Source: Meghimatium bilineatum (lineage: Eukaryota > Mollusca > Gastropoda > Stylommatophora > Philomycidae). From it: DNA of 64,000 nucleotides. The position numbers and the translations under genes are program-made. The DNA lies in contig CM067314.1 in NCBI GenBank assembly GCA_034231615.1, positions 6,968,501 through 7,032,500 on the forward strand, in the 5' to 3' direction. The notes under the pieces are model-generated. The model was not told the origin of the DNA. It worked only from the letters and a program-made list of their open reading frames with translations, and did not search any database. Of this stretch, positions 45,945-57,900 are shown piece by piece (position 1 is the first letter of the stretch; every line of letters starts with the position of its first letter).

Positions 45945-46500
45945 GATGGTGATGGTGTTCCTCCTTCGCAAGCGAAGATGAGCATGGCATGAAAAAAAAT
46001 GTGATGGAAAAGAAATTTTTTTAAACATAAATAAATAATAATTAAAATAGGTAATTAACTAATTTGGTTTGTGAGTTTGTAGATGCCCGATGAGTCCGAA
46101 TCGTGCACGGAAAGTTCTATTGCAGTGCATGCAGGAGTGCTGAAGGTTCGGGGTAGGAGAATTTTCGGATTTGTCCTTCCGCTAATTGCGCTTGTGGATT
46201 GCCCACGATGTTCTTTCTTTTTCAAATTTCCTGATGCCAGCAGTGATCTGGGTGTGCCAGGCTGAACGATCAAGTACGGTAATCTCCCAGGAGCTAGGAT
46301 CGATGCTGCAGTGCTTGAGAGAGTTTTTTAGGTTGTCCTTGAAGCGCTTTTTCTGCCCTCCACTTGAACGTTTACATTCGCACAGCTCCCCATAGAATAA
46401 TCTCTTTGGAAGGCGCTTGTCTGGCATACGGACGATGTGGCCAGTCCAGCGGAGTTGGGGACCTAGTCGGCATTGCATGGATGCTTTGCATACGGGACTT
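45945..46500 (-). mobile_element. LINE 3' end with C2H2 finger tail
   Basis: LGPQLRWTGHIVRMPDKRLP KRLFYGEL, KKRFKDNLKNSLKHCSIDPS, then in another frame CMHCNRTFRARFGLIGHLQT H. Close copy of 14820-15300. Confidence 0.88.
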
Positions 46501-46929
46501 CAAATGTTAAATGAAAAGGGTATGTTCCAAATATGTATTTGTTAAAACTTTTCTTGTGATGCCTAGGTGAAAGATTTGATGCGATATGGAAACCTGATAC
46601 AGCAGACAGTAAGAACAGAAGTTTTCATGGTAAAAAAAGCACTAGATAACAGTAGTGAAAATAATTTATCTGTAAACGCAGTTGTGACTTAACGGTGGTG
46701 ACGTCCGTTGATGGAGGGTGTTTCTCTAATCACGTCTGGGTCATTCCGTCGATCGTTGGATTAATCAACTAACATCGTAATGTCCAGACCGATTTGTGTA
46801 ACAGAATTCAGTTCATTCCAATTAACTAACCCCCATTGGAGTGAATTCAAATCGAATGATAAATCGGAGACGTTACACATGAAAATTTTATCACAGATGT
46901 TATCAGAAAACGCCTTTGGTCCTACATCG
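46501..46929. other. intergenic, nothing recognised
   Basis: No element or gene seen in this part of the interval between the two genes. Confidence 0.45.
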
Positions 46930-47165
46930 GGCATGTCCTACGCACAGACACCAACAAAATGCACTACCAATCTCTTGAATGGATACCTACAGGCAAAAGA
47001 GCAAGGGGTATACCAAAAGAAACACTCAGAAGAACGATACTTAGAGAAAGTAAAACAATCAATATCCATACTATTCAAGAACTGCACAGAATAGCTTTGA
47101 ACAGACATAATTGGAGAGATCTGACCTCTGCCCTATGCGCTATCTTCAGCGCAAAAGGAAAATGA
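46930..47165 (+). mobile_element. LINE 3' end
   Basis: YIGHVLRTDTNKMHYQSLEW, IPTGKRARGIPKETLRRTIL; same as 3140. Confidence 0.82.
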
Positions 47166-47284
47166 ATGAAGAATTCAGTTGTTACATAGTGACAATTAAA
47201 ATATATAATCCTACCGAGCGCAAATATTTTAAGCACCTTCATTGATTCTCTGTCCACAGAAAGTCAAGTATGTAGTTTATATTC

Positions 47285-47530
47285 ACAGTTGTCTGACAGC
47301 ATTGTTGGCAGCACTCAAGACAAAAGGAGTAGTCGCCGGAGCGACGGGGTACGTGCTCTGTGGTCGACATTCTTTCAGTCAGCGATAGACTCAGATTCTC
47401 ATCGAACAACACTGACTGGGACACTGAGCTTATACACGTTTTGTTGGCTGACGGAACGGAAAACAGAGCATATATGAGAATGTCCCCAGTGCTGTGAAGC
47501 TTGTTCCTAAACAAGAAACAAGAAAAAAAC
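47285..47530 (+). mobile_element. 3' end of RNase H LINE family B
   Basis: Shares ACTGAGCTTATACACGTTTT, GCTGACGGAACGG and CCCCAGTGCTGTGAAGC with 54985-55090. Confidence 0.65.
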
Positions 47531-48714
47531 AAAAACCAAGACTCTCAAAATAGCATTATAATAACTAAAATTAAGTTACGAATAGCACATAGGCCCTATT
47601 TGTCATTTTGCAATGAATGACTGTTGATAATTCGAGATATGTATATAATACTAGATAGGTTTGGGTATATTTATAGAATGCTAATATTTCTGAAAATGCA
47701 TCTAGTTGACAATTGTGAAATTTTACCCTTTTTTTGCTATTTGTATTAACAATTTGGCTGTAAACAGTTTCAACCATCTGGCAACCCTGGTATTCTGAAT
47801 TGTAGCAGTAGCCTGGCTGAGCGCTATGCAATCAATTCCTACACTATTGATTTCTCTGCCTACCGACATCATAGTCCAAGCAGTTGTGCAGTGTTTAGAA
47901 ATCAAACAAATAACCTAGATTTCTGCACGAAGGTGGGAATTAGTTGCTCGAGTTGTTGATATCTTAATGTTAACGACATTTCTCTACTTTGAACGTGAGT
48001 ATTCCTTCTTGTAGTATCATCTCTTGATTCACATTTGAAGAAAGGAATACAACAGCCAATATTTACTTGAAAATGTTTCATATCATTATGTCCATGATCT
48101 TGTTTTAGCTGTTTATTCTCTTCCATTTTTTGCAAAACCCATTTCAATCGTTTGTAACGTCACACACTTCTGCATAGGTCATCCCCGTAGATTAAGGGAG
48201 GGGACGGATGGGTTGGATTCAAACCATAAACTTAAAACAGAGCATGCCATTTAGTACTAGGGAGAAAGCAAAATCCGTACTCCCGCATACTTACCCCTCC
48301 CCCAATAATGGTTCTCCCACCAAAAAAGGTTACTAAAATCTCATGAATAAGAGAACTGCTCATGAAAAGGAGGAAAAGATCTTTATAAGGAAACACCCCT
48401 CCCCCTCTTTCCCCTTTACAGAAGACATATCAACGCATTGTCATCGACAGTTTATCCAGGCACCACATAACTATATCAGGAATATTGCCAAATTCAGCGT
48501 TTATTCCTTGATACACACAGACTCAGTTATTAGATAAACATGAAGGACACTCTTGTCATCTGTGCTGGATGAAATATACATGATAACTTCGGAGTGAGAA
48601 GATATTGTGATGAAAGAGGACTCATTGTTCCCAGGAGTCTGCACATCTCACAAGTGAAGAGACTTAGAGTGCGCATTGATAATAACTGAAGAAAAACTAT
48701 AGTACGATAGATGT
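47531..48714. other. intergenic, nothing recognised
   Basis: Scattered short frames on both strands lack recognisable domains or splice support. Confidence 0.45.
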
Positions 48715-49385
48715 CAAACATGTTAACGACGTTTTCCTAATCACTGAAAACACTCATGAAAAAACACGCAGATTGACGTTTTGACAAACAGAACTTTATC
48801 AAGAACACAGCGTAATACACGACGAGTAAAGAACGACACTGCCCATGATCAAATACCAAAGGTAATTAAGATACATGCGGGAAAAGTGCGAATGATAAAT
48901 GACAATTTAAAACTAGAAGGATAGAGGAGAAATCAAAAGAGACATAACATTGACAGAACACAAAAGGATTGCTACACATAGGTATGACAGATGTTATTAA
49001 ACGGATGCAGTTACCAAATTGGTGGATATGCCGTTTCTAAAGAAAATATCATTTTGAACATCCTCGGAGCACGATTTAATGGTTCTCACGTGGACATCAC
49101 GGGCATGTATGTGCTGTGTCCCGAACTGGTGGTTGATACTGTACAGATGTTGGCAGATCAGTTTTCTAGCCAGACTCCTCTATGTGCGCCATGGTGCAAT
49201 GCTTAAAAATGATGGCTTAGATCACGTTGCGAGATACGCATGTAAAACCTTTTTTACTGATGAAAATGACTTTACGGAATGTGATGGAACGGGTCTTTGT
49301 GACATGGGAACGGGTGTTGCATCTACTGAGTCAACAGACGATGGTGTTAAAATGACTCCATAAGGTATTAGGTATGTTGATTATT
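48715..49385 (-). mobile_element. Penelope-like element fragment, strongly decayed
   Basis: By alignment with 53780-54260: ALHHGAHRGV corresponds to CTMTYIGET, followed by PTSVQYQPPVRDTAHTCP. The 3' part has TGATAAAGTTCTGTTTGTCA AAACGTC, a motif usual near the 3' ends of such elements. Confidence 0.55.
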
Positions 49386-49534
49386 ACCTTTGCACACCAG
49401 ACACGTCCATAGGTGCTCCGATCTCCGCTTCAGTAAATATCTCAGGGTATAACAGTTGATTGTTATGGTTCTTTGTTGGTTCACTATTCTGTTTGAAATC
49501 TTTGTCAGGGGTTCTCTTCGGGCCACGCCCATCC

Positions 49535-49960
49535 TCACTCACAATTCTTGCATTCTTGATATTGATTCATGCTTATTCATCTCAAAATCCTCTGATCGTG
49601 GGGACTCACGAAGAGCAGTGAGTATGTCTGCTCGGTCCATAGGCTGACCGTCTGTTATGGTGGCGAGACTAGCTAATTTGTCGACCCGTTCGTTTCCCTC
49701 CACGCCCGCATGTCTGGGGACAAACATAAGCGTGAGTTTTCGTAGCCCGCATTTTATCTCTCTCTCTCTCTCTCCCCAGTGACTCATCCCATTCCCTACG
49801 TACATCACCTGTTTTGACTTTCTGAATTATATTCAGTGAATCACTTAGTATGCACTCATGGTAATAGGCTTGCGATTCCAGCCAGTAAAGTGCCTGCGTC
49901 ACGGCGAATACTTCCATAGTTAGACTACTCCATACTGCGACGAATTTAGATCGAGAAATT
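49535..49960 (-). mobile_element. LINE RNase H fragment, family B
   Basis: MEVFAVTQALYWLESQAYYH, LSDSLNIIQKVKTGDVRREW, then after a CT-repeat frame change LMFVPRHAGVEGNERVDKLA and ADILTALRESPRSEDFEMNK. Family resembles RNase H LINEs common in molluscs. Confidence 0.85.
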
Positions 49961-50836
49961 CATGAGAATTATGTCACGCTTGTAAATAACCAGAGAACAA
50001 TGGGGAAAAAGGGGGTGTAAAACAATATATGTCTGGGGATCATACTGAAGAAGTAGAGCGTGCCGGAACGGGACAGCAGAACTATGGGGATGAAATGTTA
50101 GAACAAGTTTAACTCCATCTATGATGGAATCGCTTTAAGTATCGCTGATGATGCCATACGGGAGTGGCTGCAAATTTAAATCGTGGTAGACGTCAGGAAC
50201 GTATCTGAGTATATGTGACAGCAAAAGACGTCCATCATCTTATGGGCTTTGTCCAGAAAGTTTCCCTACCCATTTCATAGATGGAGCAGGCGAAGACATT
50301 GAAATATTGGTCTAGAATTACCATCGACATGGGTATGTGGAAATTCAGAGAAGAAGACTATAAGCATCAGTAAGTTTGTAATACGGTGGTGTGCAAATAT
50401 AAGAGTATTGTAACTTATTTGTCAAGAACATTTATATAGTAGATAGAATACTTAAATGTGAACTTGACGACAAGTTGAAACTTGTCGATGAAGCACATAC
50501 AGCGAGACAGATCTCAGACATTTCAATGATGATAATACCCTCATCGATAATACTCTCATCGATAAAACCCTCATCGATAATACCCTCATTGATGTAACTA
50601 TGGAACTCCAACGGAAATGTCACCAAACATAATTCCCATATATTATCCCCAAGGGCGTACATAAACTGGGTTTTCCCAAACAGTAAGCGTTTTAGAAAGA
50701 GCACAGAAGTTAAACACGTTCAGTAGTCAAAAAAGTACTTGCATTCTTAATAGTTTGACTTTAGCATTCATGTCATTTACTGTAACTTGTTAAGCATGAT
50801 TTTACTTTCTCTAAATTTGTTTCTCATTTTCTTCAG
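49961..50836. other. intergenic upstream of MFSD6
   Basis: Only a 14/15-bp repeat (CCCTCATCGATAATA, four copies, 50526-50600) is visible. A noncoding first exon of MFSD6 could be here or further left. Confidence 0.4.
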
Positions 50837-50982
50837 ATGGAGTCAATACAAAATGGGAATTATTTCAACAAGTTCTAGAATACGAATCTGCGGTGTTTCC
50901 CCAATAATTCTGGTTGTATATAGATAATCTGGCAATACATATGAGCAATTTTCTTCAAACTCTGGCCACTTGCTGATTGAGA
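50837..50982 (+). other. MFSD6: MFSD6 5' untranslated part of first coding exon
   Basis: A strong acceptor TTTCTCATTTTCTTCAG ends at 50836, suggesting an upstream noncoding exon not located here. Two short upstream reading frames (ATG at 50837 and 50941) precede the main start, and an in-frame TGA at 50974-50976 makes 50983 the first usable ATG. Confidence 0.5.
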
Positions 50983-51927
50983 ATGTCGACTATCCACGAA
51001 AAACAAAATCTTCAGAATGAGTCAGAATTTGACCCTTTTGAAAATACAAAGGAAACCAGTAATACCAGCAAAGAAAAATCTTACTACAGCAATGAAAACA
51101 GTTCTGCAAAGCAGCATCAGAAGTCACATCCATTCAGCAGGGACTTTATAGACTCGATGTTCACGGTGGTGAATAAAGACTTGCTGTACTGCAAACTATT
51201 TTACTTCTTTTTTTTCGGTGCGTTTGGTTCGTTGTTTCCTCTTCTGTCCATCTACTTCAAACAACTGGGCATGAATGCATCTCAAAGTGGAGTCCTCATT
51301 GGATTTAGACCGTTCATAGAATTTCTTAGTGCCCCATTTTGGGGAGGGCTTGCTGATAAATGGAGAAGAGGAAAGGAAATGTTATTGTTCTCTCTACTCT
51401 GCTGGATAGTTTTCACCCTGGCAATAGCATTCGTTCAACCTCCTGCCCACAAATGTCTCACTTTTAACGGTACTCATAATCTCCTAGAAGTTCCTTTAGA
51501 CCGGAGTCGACGTTACACCAAAATGGCAACACTGTCCGACAAATTTCGTCATAAATATGTAGGATCTATTGAGAAGGAAAATGGCGACTATTTTCATACT
51601 AAAATCGCGGACAGAGATGGACCTCATCATATCGAACTCAACGTCCCCTTTAATTTGAATACAATCCCACGTGAGGGATCTTCCAATATCAACAAGTTCG
51701 AGTCGAAAATAGCAAAATCCAATGAAGAGCCCTTGCTAGCAAACAATGCCTACAACCGAATCCCTGGTATGGAGATTATAGTTTTGCCTAAGGATCTAAC
51801 AGACATTTTTCATCAAAGTCGATACCGACGTAGCCGCGTGGGTGTGGACAAAACTAAAATTGCAAATGTCAACGTTTCGGATACTCATGGTCTTGTATTT
51901 AACCCACATTCAGCTGTGGTGTATCAG
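50983..51927 (+). CDS. MFSD6: MFSD6 coding exon 1
   Basis: 315 codons, phase 0 at donor CAG|GTTTGT. It encodes the cytoplasmic N-terminus, TM1-TM3, the MFS motif-A loop and most of the large hydrophilic loop ending HSAVVYQ. Reading on past the donor gives a short unrelated tail, so the donor is preferred. Confidence 0.93.
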
Positions 51928-54900
51928 GTTTGTAATATTTTAATTCATAAATATTATGCAGTTTGCGTAAGTTACAACTCAGGAACTCTTGCTCATTTAA
52001 TGGTGTGGGTTGACTTCCATACTGGTCAAGGAGCTGTCCATCATTTATATCAATAATTATCGAGTGGGGGTCTGAATAAGTTTGACAGTTGTTGATAAAG
52101 GAGAGGGAGGGTGTTGAAAAAACGTCAACACGAATTTTTTAATACACAAATTAAATTTTTTAAATTTAAATTTGTTATTAAAAATCTGGGGAAAAAATAT
52201 TTTGTTTTATTCGTACATTTTATGTCCAAAAATGTTGAAGTTGGAGGGTTTGGGGTAAAACATTTTGGCATAATTAAGCAGGAAGGTGAGCATTCTTCTT
52301 CTTCTTCTTTCGTTCACTTGAAACATGTCTATATCTGTAATTCTGTCTCCTTAATAAAACTCACTGTCTTTTGTAGTTCATACAGTGTCCCATAGAGCTT
52401 TGATTCCAGTATTGTTTCCTCTGGCCAATATGTCTGCCTCAGCGTTTCATGCTCAGAACACTCTTGAAGTATATGTTTGGCACTCTGTGCTGCCTGTCCA
52501 CATGTACACATGGCCGTGTTGCCAATCTTGAACTTTGTATACATGTGACTGCGGAGTCGGTTGTGTCCTGTTCTGAGACGTAGAATTATAACTTGCTCTG
52601 ATCTGTTCATAATATGATAGTCATCTTGTGTTGGCGTTTGTGGCTTTCGTATTGACTTGATCATCTGTTTTTTATGATGGTAGGTGATTGGTATATCTGG
52701 TTGGTCTTCGGCAGCACCTTCCTTAGCCAGTTGGTCTGCTTTTTCATTTCCTGGTATTCCACAGTGAGAGGGTATCCACTGAATGGTTACCCTATACTGG
52801 TAAGACAATTCGCTAAGTAGTTTTTTCAAGTCTGTTAGTTTTTCAGACTGGAGAGCTTGAAGCACTGACCTTGCATCTGTCAGGAATACCACAGGCTGTA
52901 GTTCAGCAGTTTTTTAGCTGCCACACTAATTGCCTGGATTTCTGCATCATAATTATTGCGAAGGTGGGCATGAATTCTGGACAGTCTATTGACAAGGAGA
53001 ATGGGTCAAATATTTAGGGGAACAATGAATTCTGGATAGTCTGTTTGTAAACTAGATTAGGTCAACTGGGAGATTAGGTCAAATATTGAGCCAAAACAAC
53101 TGAAATATAGTAAAACCATTGTCCTGCTACAAGAGACGCCAAGCGGGAGTTTGAGAATGAACGCTGAAGAAGACGTTGAAAATTGAAAAGTTAATGATAG
53201 GAAAGGAATAAGTTACTCTTCTCTCAGCAACGTCCAAAGTATCAGATGAATCTACTGTCCAGGCTATGCAAGAGTTAGAGACAATATCCAAAATATCAGA
53301 TGAATCTACTGTCCAGGCTATGCAAGAGTTAGAGACAATATCCAAAATATCAGATGAATCTACTGTCCAGGCTATGCAAGAGTCAGAGACAATATTCAAA
53401 ATATCAGATGAATCTACTGTGAAGGCTATGCAAGAGACAACGATTGAGCAGTGATAAGAAACAGATCTGAGTTAATTAGGGCAGTTATGGATGCAATACC
53501 AAGTGATGAGAAGGAGGATGATTGGGACATTGATAGAAAATCAGAGAATGATAGAAATGTGAGTAACTGATAGGGGGAACAATGTGTCTACTGTCTAGAA
53601 AGATCCGAGGACGCACAACCAACTACTAACTGAATAACAAGTAGGGACGACACAACTTGCGTTCAAATGTAGAAAAGTTGGCCGAAGTGATAGAAATGAG
53701 GTCAAAGGTAACACAAACAGGAAATGAACAGAAATATGAAGTATACAAAAACAAAACAGAATACATGTTAAATCAAGACTGAGAGATGACGGAACAACCC
53801 GATATTATACATAGTCAAGCGCTCATTCATACCCAAGGGTTTCAGAGTGCCGAATTCATATATATAGCGATTCTCAAGCGCCAGCCGGGTGCGGTCGTCG
53901 GAGAAGCATGCTTTGATGGCCGTCACCTGAATATACTGGGCGCCCCGATGGCCTGTGCTGTTTAATGAACATACACAGGATAGCCTGAATGGTGTTTGAT
54001 ACTGTGGAGGTGCTCGCAGAAACGGTCAGCAAGACTCCTACCAGTCTCACCTATGTATGTCATGGTGCAGCGCTTGCAGATGATGTCATAGATGACATTC
54101 CGGGACACACAAGAGAAACTTTCCACAATAGAGAATGTGGCCTTGGGGAATTTGACGGACCGGGTCTGGGTAACATACGGACAGGTGTGACACTTGTTTT
54201 GAATAGTGTTATTTTGGTGTTTAAATCAACCATTTTTGTTTCTGAAGGTTGGTGAGAGAACTGAGTAGATGCATGTAATTCATCCGACTAGCCAAAGTAG
54301 TTGTCGGTGGTGGGGAGGGGGGTAACGTTACTGTACACAAGCAGACACGTGAAGCCATACAGAGGGGAGCCAAATCCTGGCATTCTCAAAGGGAAGTGGC
54401 TACCGTTCACCATGATATATTATCCCTTACACAATCCTTACAGAAGTACGGATGTGTAAATATCTGAGCCGTAGTAATGTTGATAATTATTACTAAAATA
54501 ATTAATGTAATGTCTCGTAGGTTCGCCTATGCTTCGCCGATTCACAACCTCCATTATTATTATTTTTTTTTTTTTGTATGGTAAAAAGCTCAAATGTGAC
54601 CAATTTGGACTAACTTTCGAAGGTGAAAAGGCGTACCACATCTCATCATAAGAGTTAGGCCTACTTATTGAGAAGAATAGAGAAGAGTGCACTCCTCTCA
54701 ACAATGCGCAGAGCATTACATGAATGTACTGTCCAGGTCATGCTGGAGTCATGGGAAACGAAAGAGCTGATGTGTTTGCTGGTAAAGCTTTGGTGAAAGG
54801 TACGGTAGATAAGAAGAGACAGGATTGAATTGATTAGAGCAGTCATGGATACCCTACGCGAAGACGAGGAGGAGTCTGAACTAGACAATGTATATATTCA

Positions 54901-57900
54901 TAGAATGTCAGAAATGGGAGTCACCAGAGGCGATGGGAGAAAGTTCTATCTCTCCAGAAAGAACAGAAGAACGCGTAATCAGCAACTGATTGAGACACTG
55001 AGCTGATACACTTTTAGATGGTTGACGGAACGGCAGAGTATATATGGGGATGCCCCCAGTGCTGTGATGCATGTTACTAATCAAGAATCAAGAGTTGTTT
55101 ATTTTTTACAATGTCAGCACTCGTCTTAGTACTCTACCACCTAGACAAGAGACAGGGGATATTGGAGGTCTGTTGCAGCCAACCTTCGTTACGGAGATGG
55201 TACCTAATGATGATGACTCTTCTTTGTTTGAATCAAGAAAATGCGACAACTTACATGGCTGGCACTTTAATTTCAAAATGACGTCGTGACCAAAAGATGG
55301 ATAACGATGTGTTATGGCAAATAACTTGGGGGAAAAAACCGATGATATGTAAGACTAGAATTGCTAAACTGAGAGTTTAATACATAAAGCATGTTCTAGA
55401 AGACTATTAATTATATAATCACATTACAAACAAGAGATATTCATAGAGCTTCACGATTGTAACAATGACTCTCAATGAGAAAATAGCCTATCAGCTTGAT
55501 CTTGTAATCTGGTAATCTATCTTGTGAATGACGAATCAGAATCAATCATGAATGTTTTCTTTTCTTCCAGGAAGACGAGGTTGCACAGGCATTCTTTATT
55601 CTTCTGTTACTAGTAATAGTTGGAGAATTTTTCAGTGCACCAGCGATAACATTTGCAGATTCTGTTACCTTGTCATTTCTTGGTGAAGACACACAGAATT
55701 ATGGACGGCAAAGGATGTTCGGATCTCTAGGTAAGAATCACAGTATCCAGTGGCAGTAGTATCCAGTATCCAGGAGTATCCACAACTTAGCAATTAATTT
55801 ACTGACATAGCCCCTATGTTTACTATAGTTACATTCGAAAATTCCGTTGTTAAAGTTAAACTATTAAGATGACGTGATACAAATTGCATGGTACTAAATA
55901 TAGGGCTTAGGCCCTAATAATCAAAGTGCCATATCCTTGGACTGAAGCTAAAATGTGTATAAAATGAAATGTGTTTTATTCTGTGCTATTACATAAATGA
56001 ATTTCCTCCTGAAGGCAATGGCAAACTAAAGAGGTAATGTGCCTAGTAGTTCTGTTTTGGATATTCTGAACACGGTTTTGAGAATGCTACAGAAGAATTT
56101 TACATATACCATGGACAGCAAAAAACACAAATCAAGAAGTGTTAGATCAATAAACATTGAAGAGGGCTGGCTCCTTAACTTGACCTAACAAGAAAGCTGT
56201 GTTTTTTGTCTCATATAAAGAGACATAATAGCATGGAATGATTAATAACTGAAGGCAGAATTAACAGCAATAGGGGAAGAGAGCGCCCAAGACGACGATG
56301 TGTTATACCAGATTGTTTAAACGTCTCTAGTTGTGGCAGATCAACTTGCCCAGAATCGCGGATTGTTCAGAGAATCCATAAGGAAGACCACGTCCTGGTA
56401 AATACCATATGAGGATGCTTTTATTGCAAGTTTTTTGGATCATGGTTATTTCCTAATAAAGTGTAGGCTACATTGCATATCAAATGATCCTTAATAATGC
56501 CAGTTTTTTGCTTCACAAACTAGTTTGATCCGTGTTCTTTAATTTGCCATTTTTTCATTGGTTTGATAATTAACTTTTGAATGAAACAGACATGTTTTTT
56601 GTTGTTTATGTTTTGAAAAATTAATGTTTTCATATTTGAATAATTCAATTTTTCCTTTTACTTTGCAGGCTGGGGTCTGGCCATGTTCTTTGTAGGAATG
56701 GTCCTTGACCATTCTACTACTTTTCCTGACCACCCTTGTGGTAAAGCCCACATTAGTGAGAAGAATTACACAGTATGTTTTGCTGTATTCTCTGTGCTTA
56801 TGAGCTGTGCTTTCCTTGCTGCCTTGCAGGTTGGTATTTAAATGGGTACCTTGCATAACAAGCTAAGCTATTCAGTCAAACAAAATTTATTCATGTCACA
56901 AGTTGATTGTCTATCATCCTCAGGTGACCAATGGTTGATCATATTCACACTTGCTGTTAAGCATAGGGGTAGGAACTTCTATTGTCATTTCAAGCCCAGA
57001 TGAGACCTTGGTTGCATCAAGTCCATGTTTGTTCAAATTATCTTGATGTTTTCTATCCACCATTTTCTTGGTTTACCTTTAGCTTTATGTCTGCATTTTC
57101 TTTTGTTATATGCTCTTATTGGTATTTGATTTGGCTTCATTCTCATAAGGTGACAGAACCATTTTACTTGCTGTCTTTCGATATGTTTCAATATGCGCAA
57201 GTTGATCTATTTTACAATAAACACAGTTATTCATGTTACAAAATAAGCTGTTTGTGTTAGCTGTCCAGTACAAGTTTATCATAGTATTTGTGCTTACTTC
57301 TAATAATCTCCTCTCTAAGCCATCATAAGTTTCCTCCTGCTAACACTATCCACTCTGAGTTTACTTTCCAGGGCCCTCTTAAGAATTCCACCAGCCTTTT
57401 TTCAGGACTTCAGTTTATCTGGATGATACTTTGATTCTTCTATAGTCAATACCATGACTCAAGCTATTCTTTTCAGGACTTGTGGTCCCTTTCAGGACTT
57501 GTGGTCCCTTTCAGGACTTGTGGTCCCTTTCAGGACTTTTAATACCTTTTAGGAATTTTAATCCATTTCTGTCCTTCTCGCGACCTTTGGTCGGAACTTT
57601 TGGTCCTTCTCATGTCTCACGACTTTTTGTACTTTTCAGAACTTTTAGTCCTTTTCAGCACATTTAGTCTTTCTCAGGATTTTTAGTTCTCTCGGAACTT
57701 CTACTGTTTTCTAGCCACTTGAACAGAGGGGTGCACACCACAGAAAAGGTCTGAAACAATGGATTTTATTTAGCAATAATTGCACCCACAGTTATTTAAT
57801 TCTCCCAGCCCATAAGGTCACTCAAAGATAAAATCCATGATGGTACCATATAACCAACATAGACTCTGGTCTTAGGTTCATAGGGCCGTGTCTCTGCAAG

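Noticed and set aside
47723-48147. Minus frames of 60-81 codons between the two genes
   Set aside because: No recognisable domain, splice sites or composition supporting a gene.
51928-52056. Continuation of MFSD6 exon 1 to the stop at 52056
   Set aside because: Sequence loses family resemblance after the CAG|GTTTGT donor and the next exon matches MFSD6 in phase.
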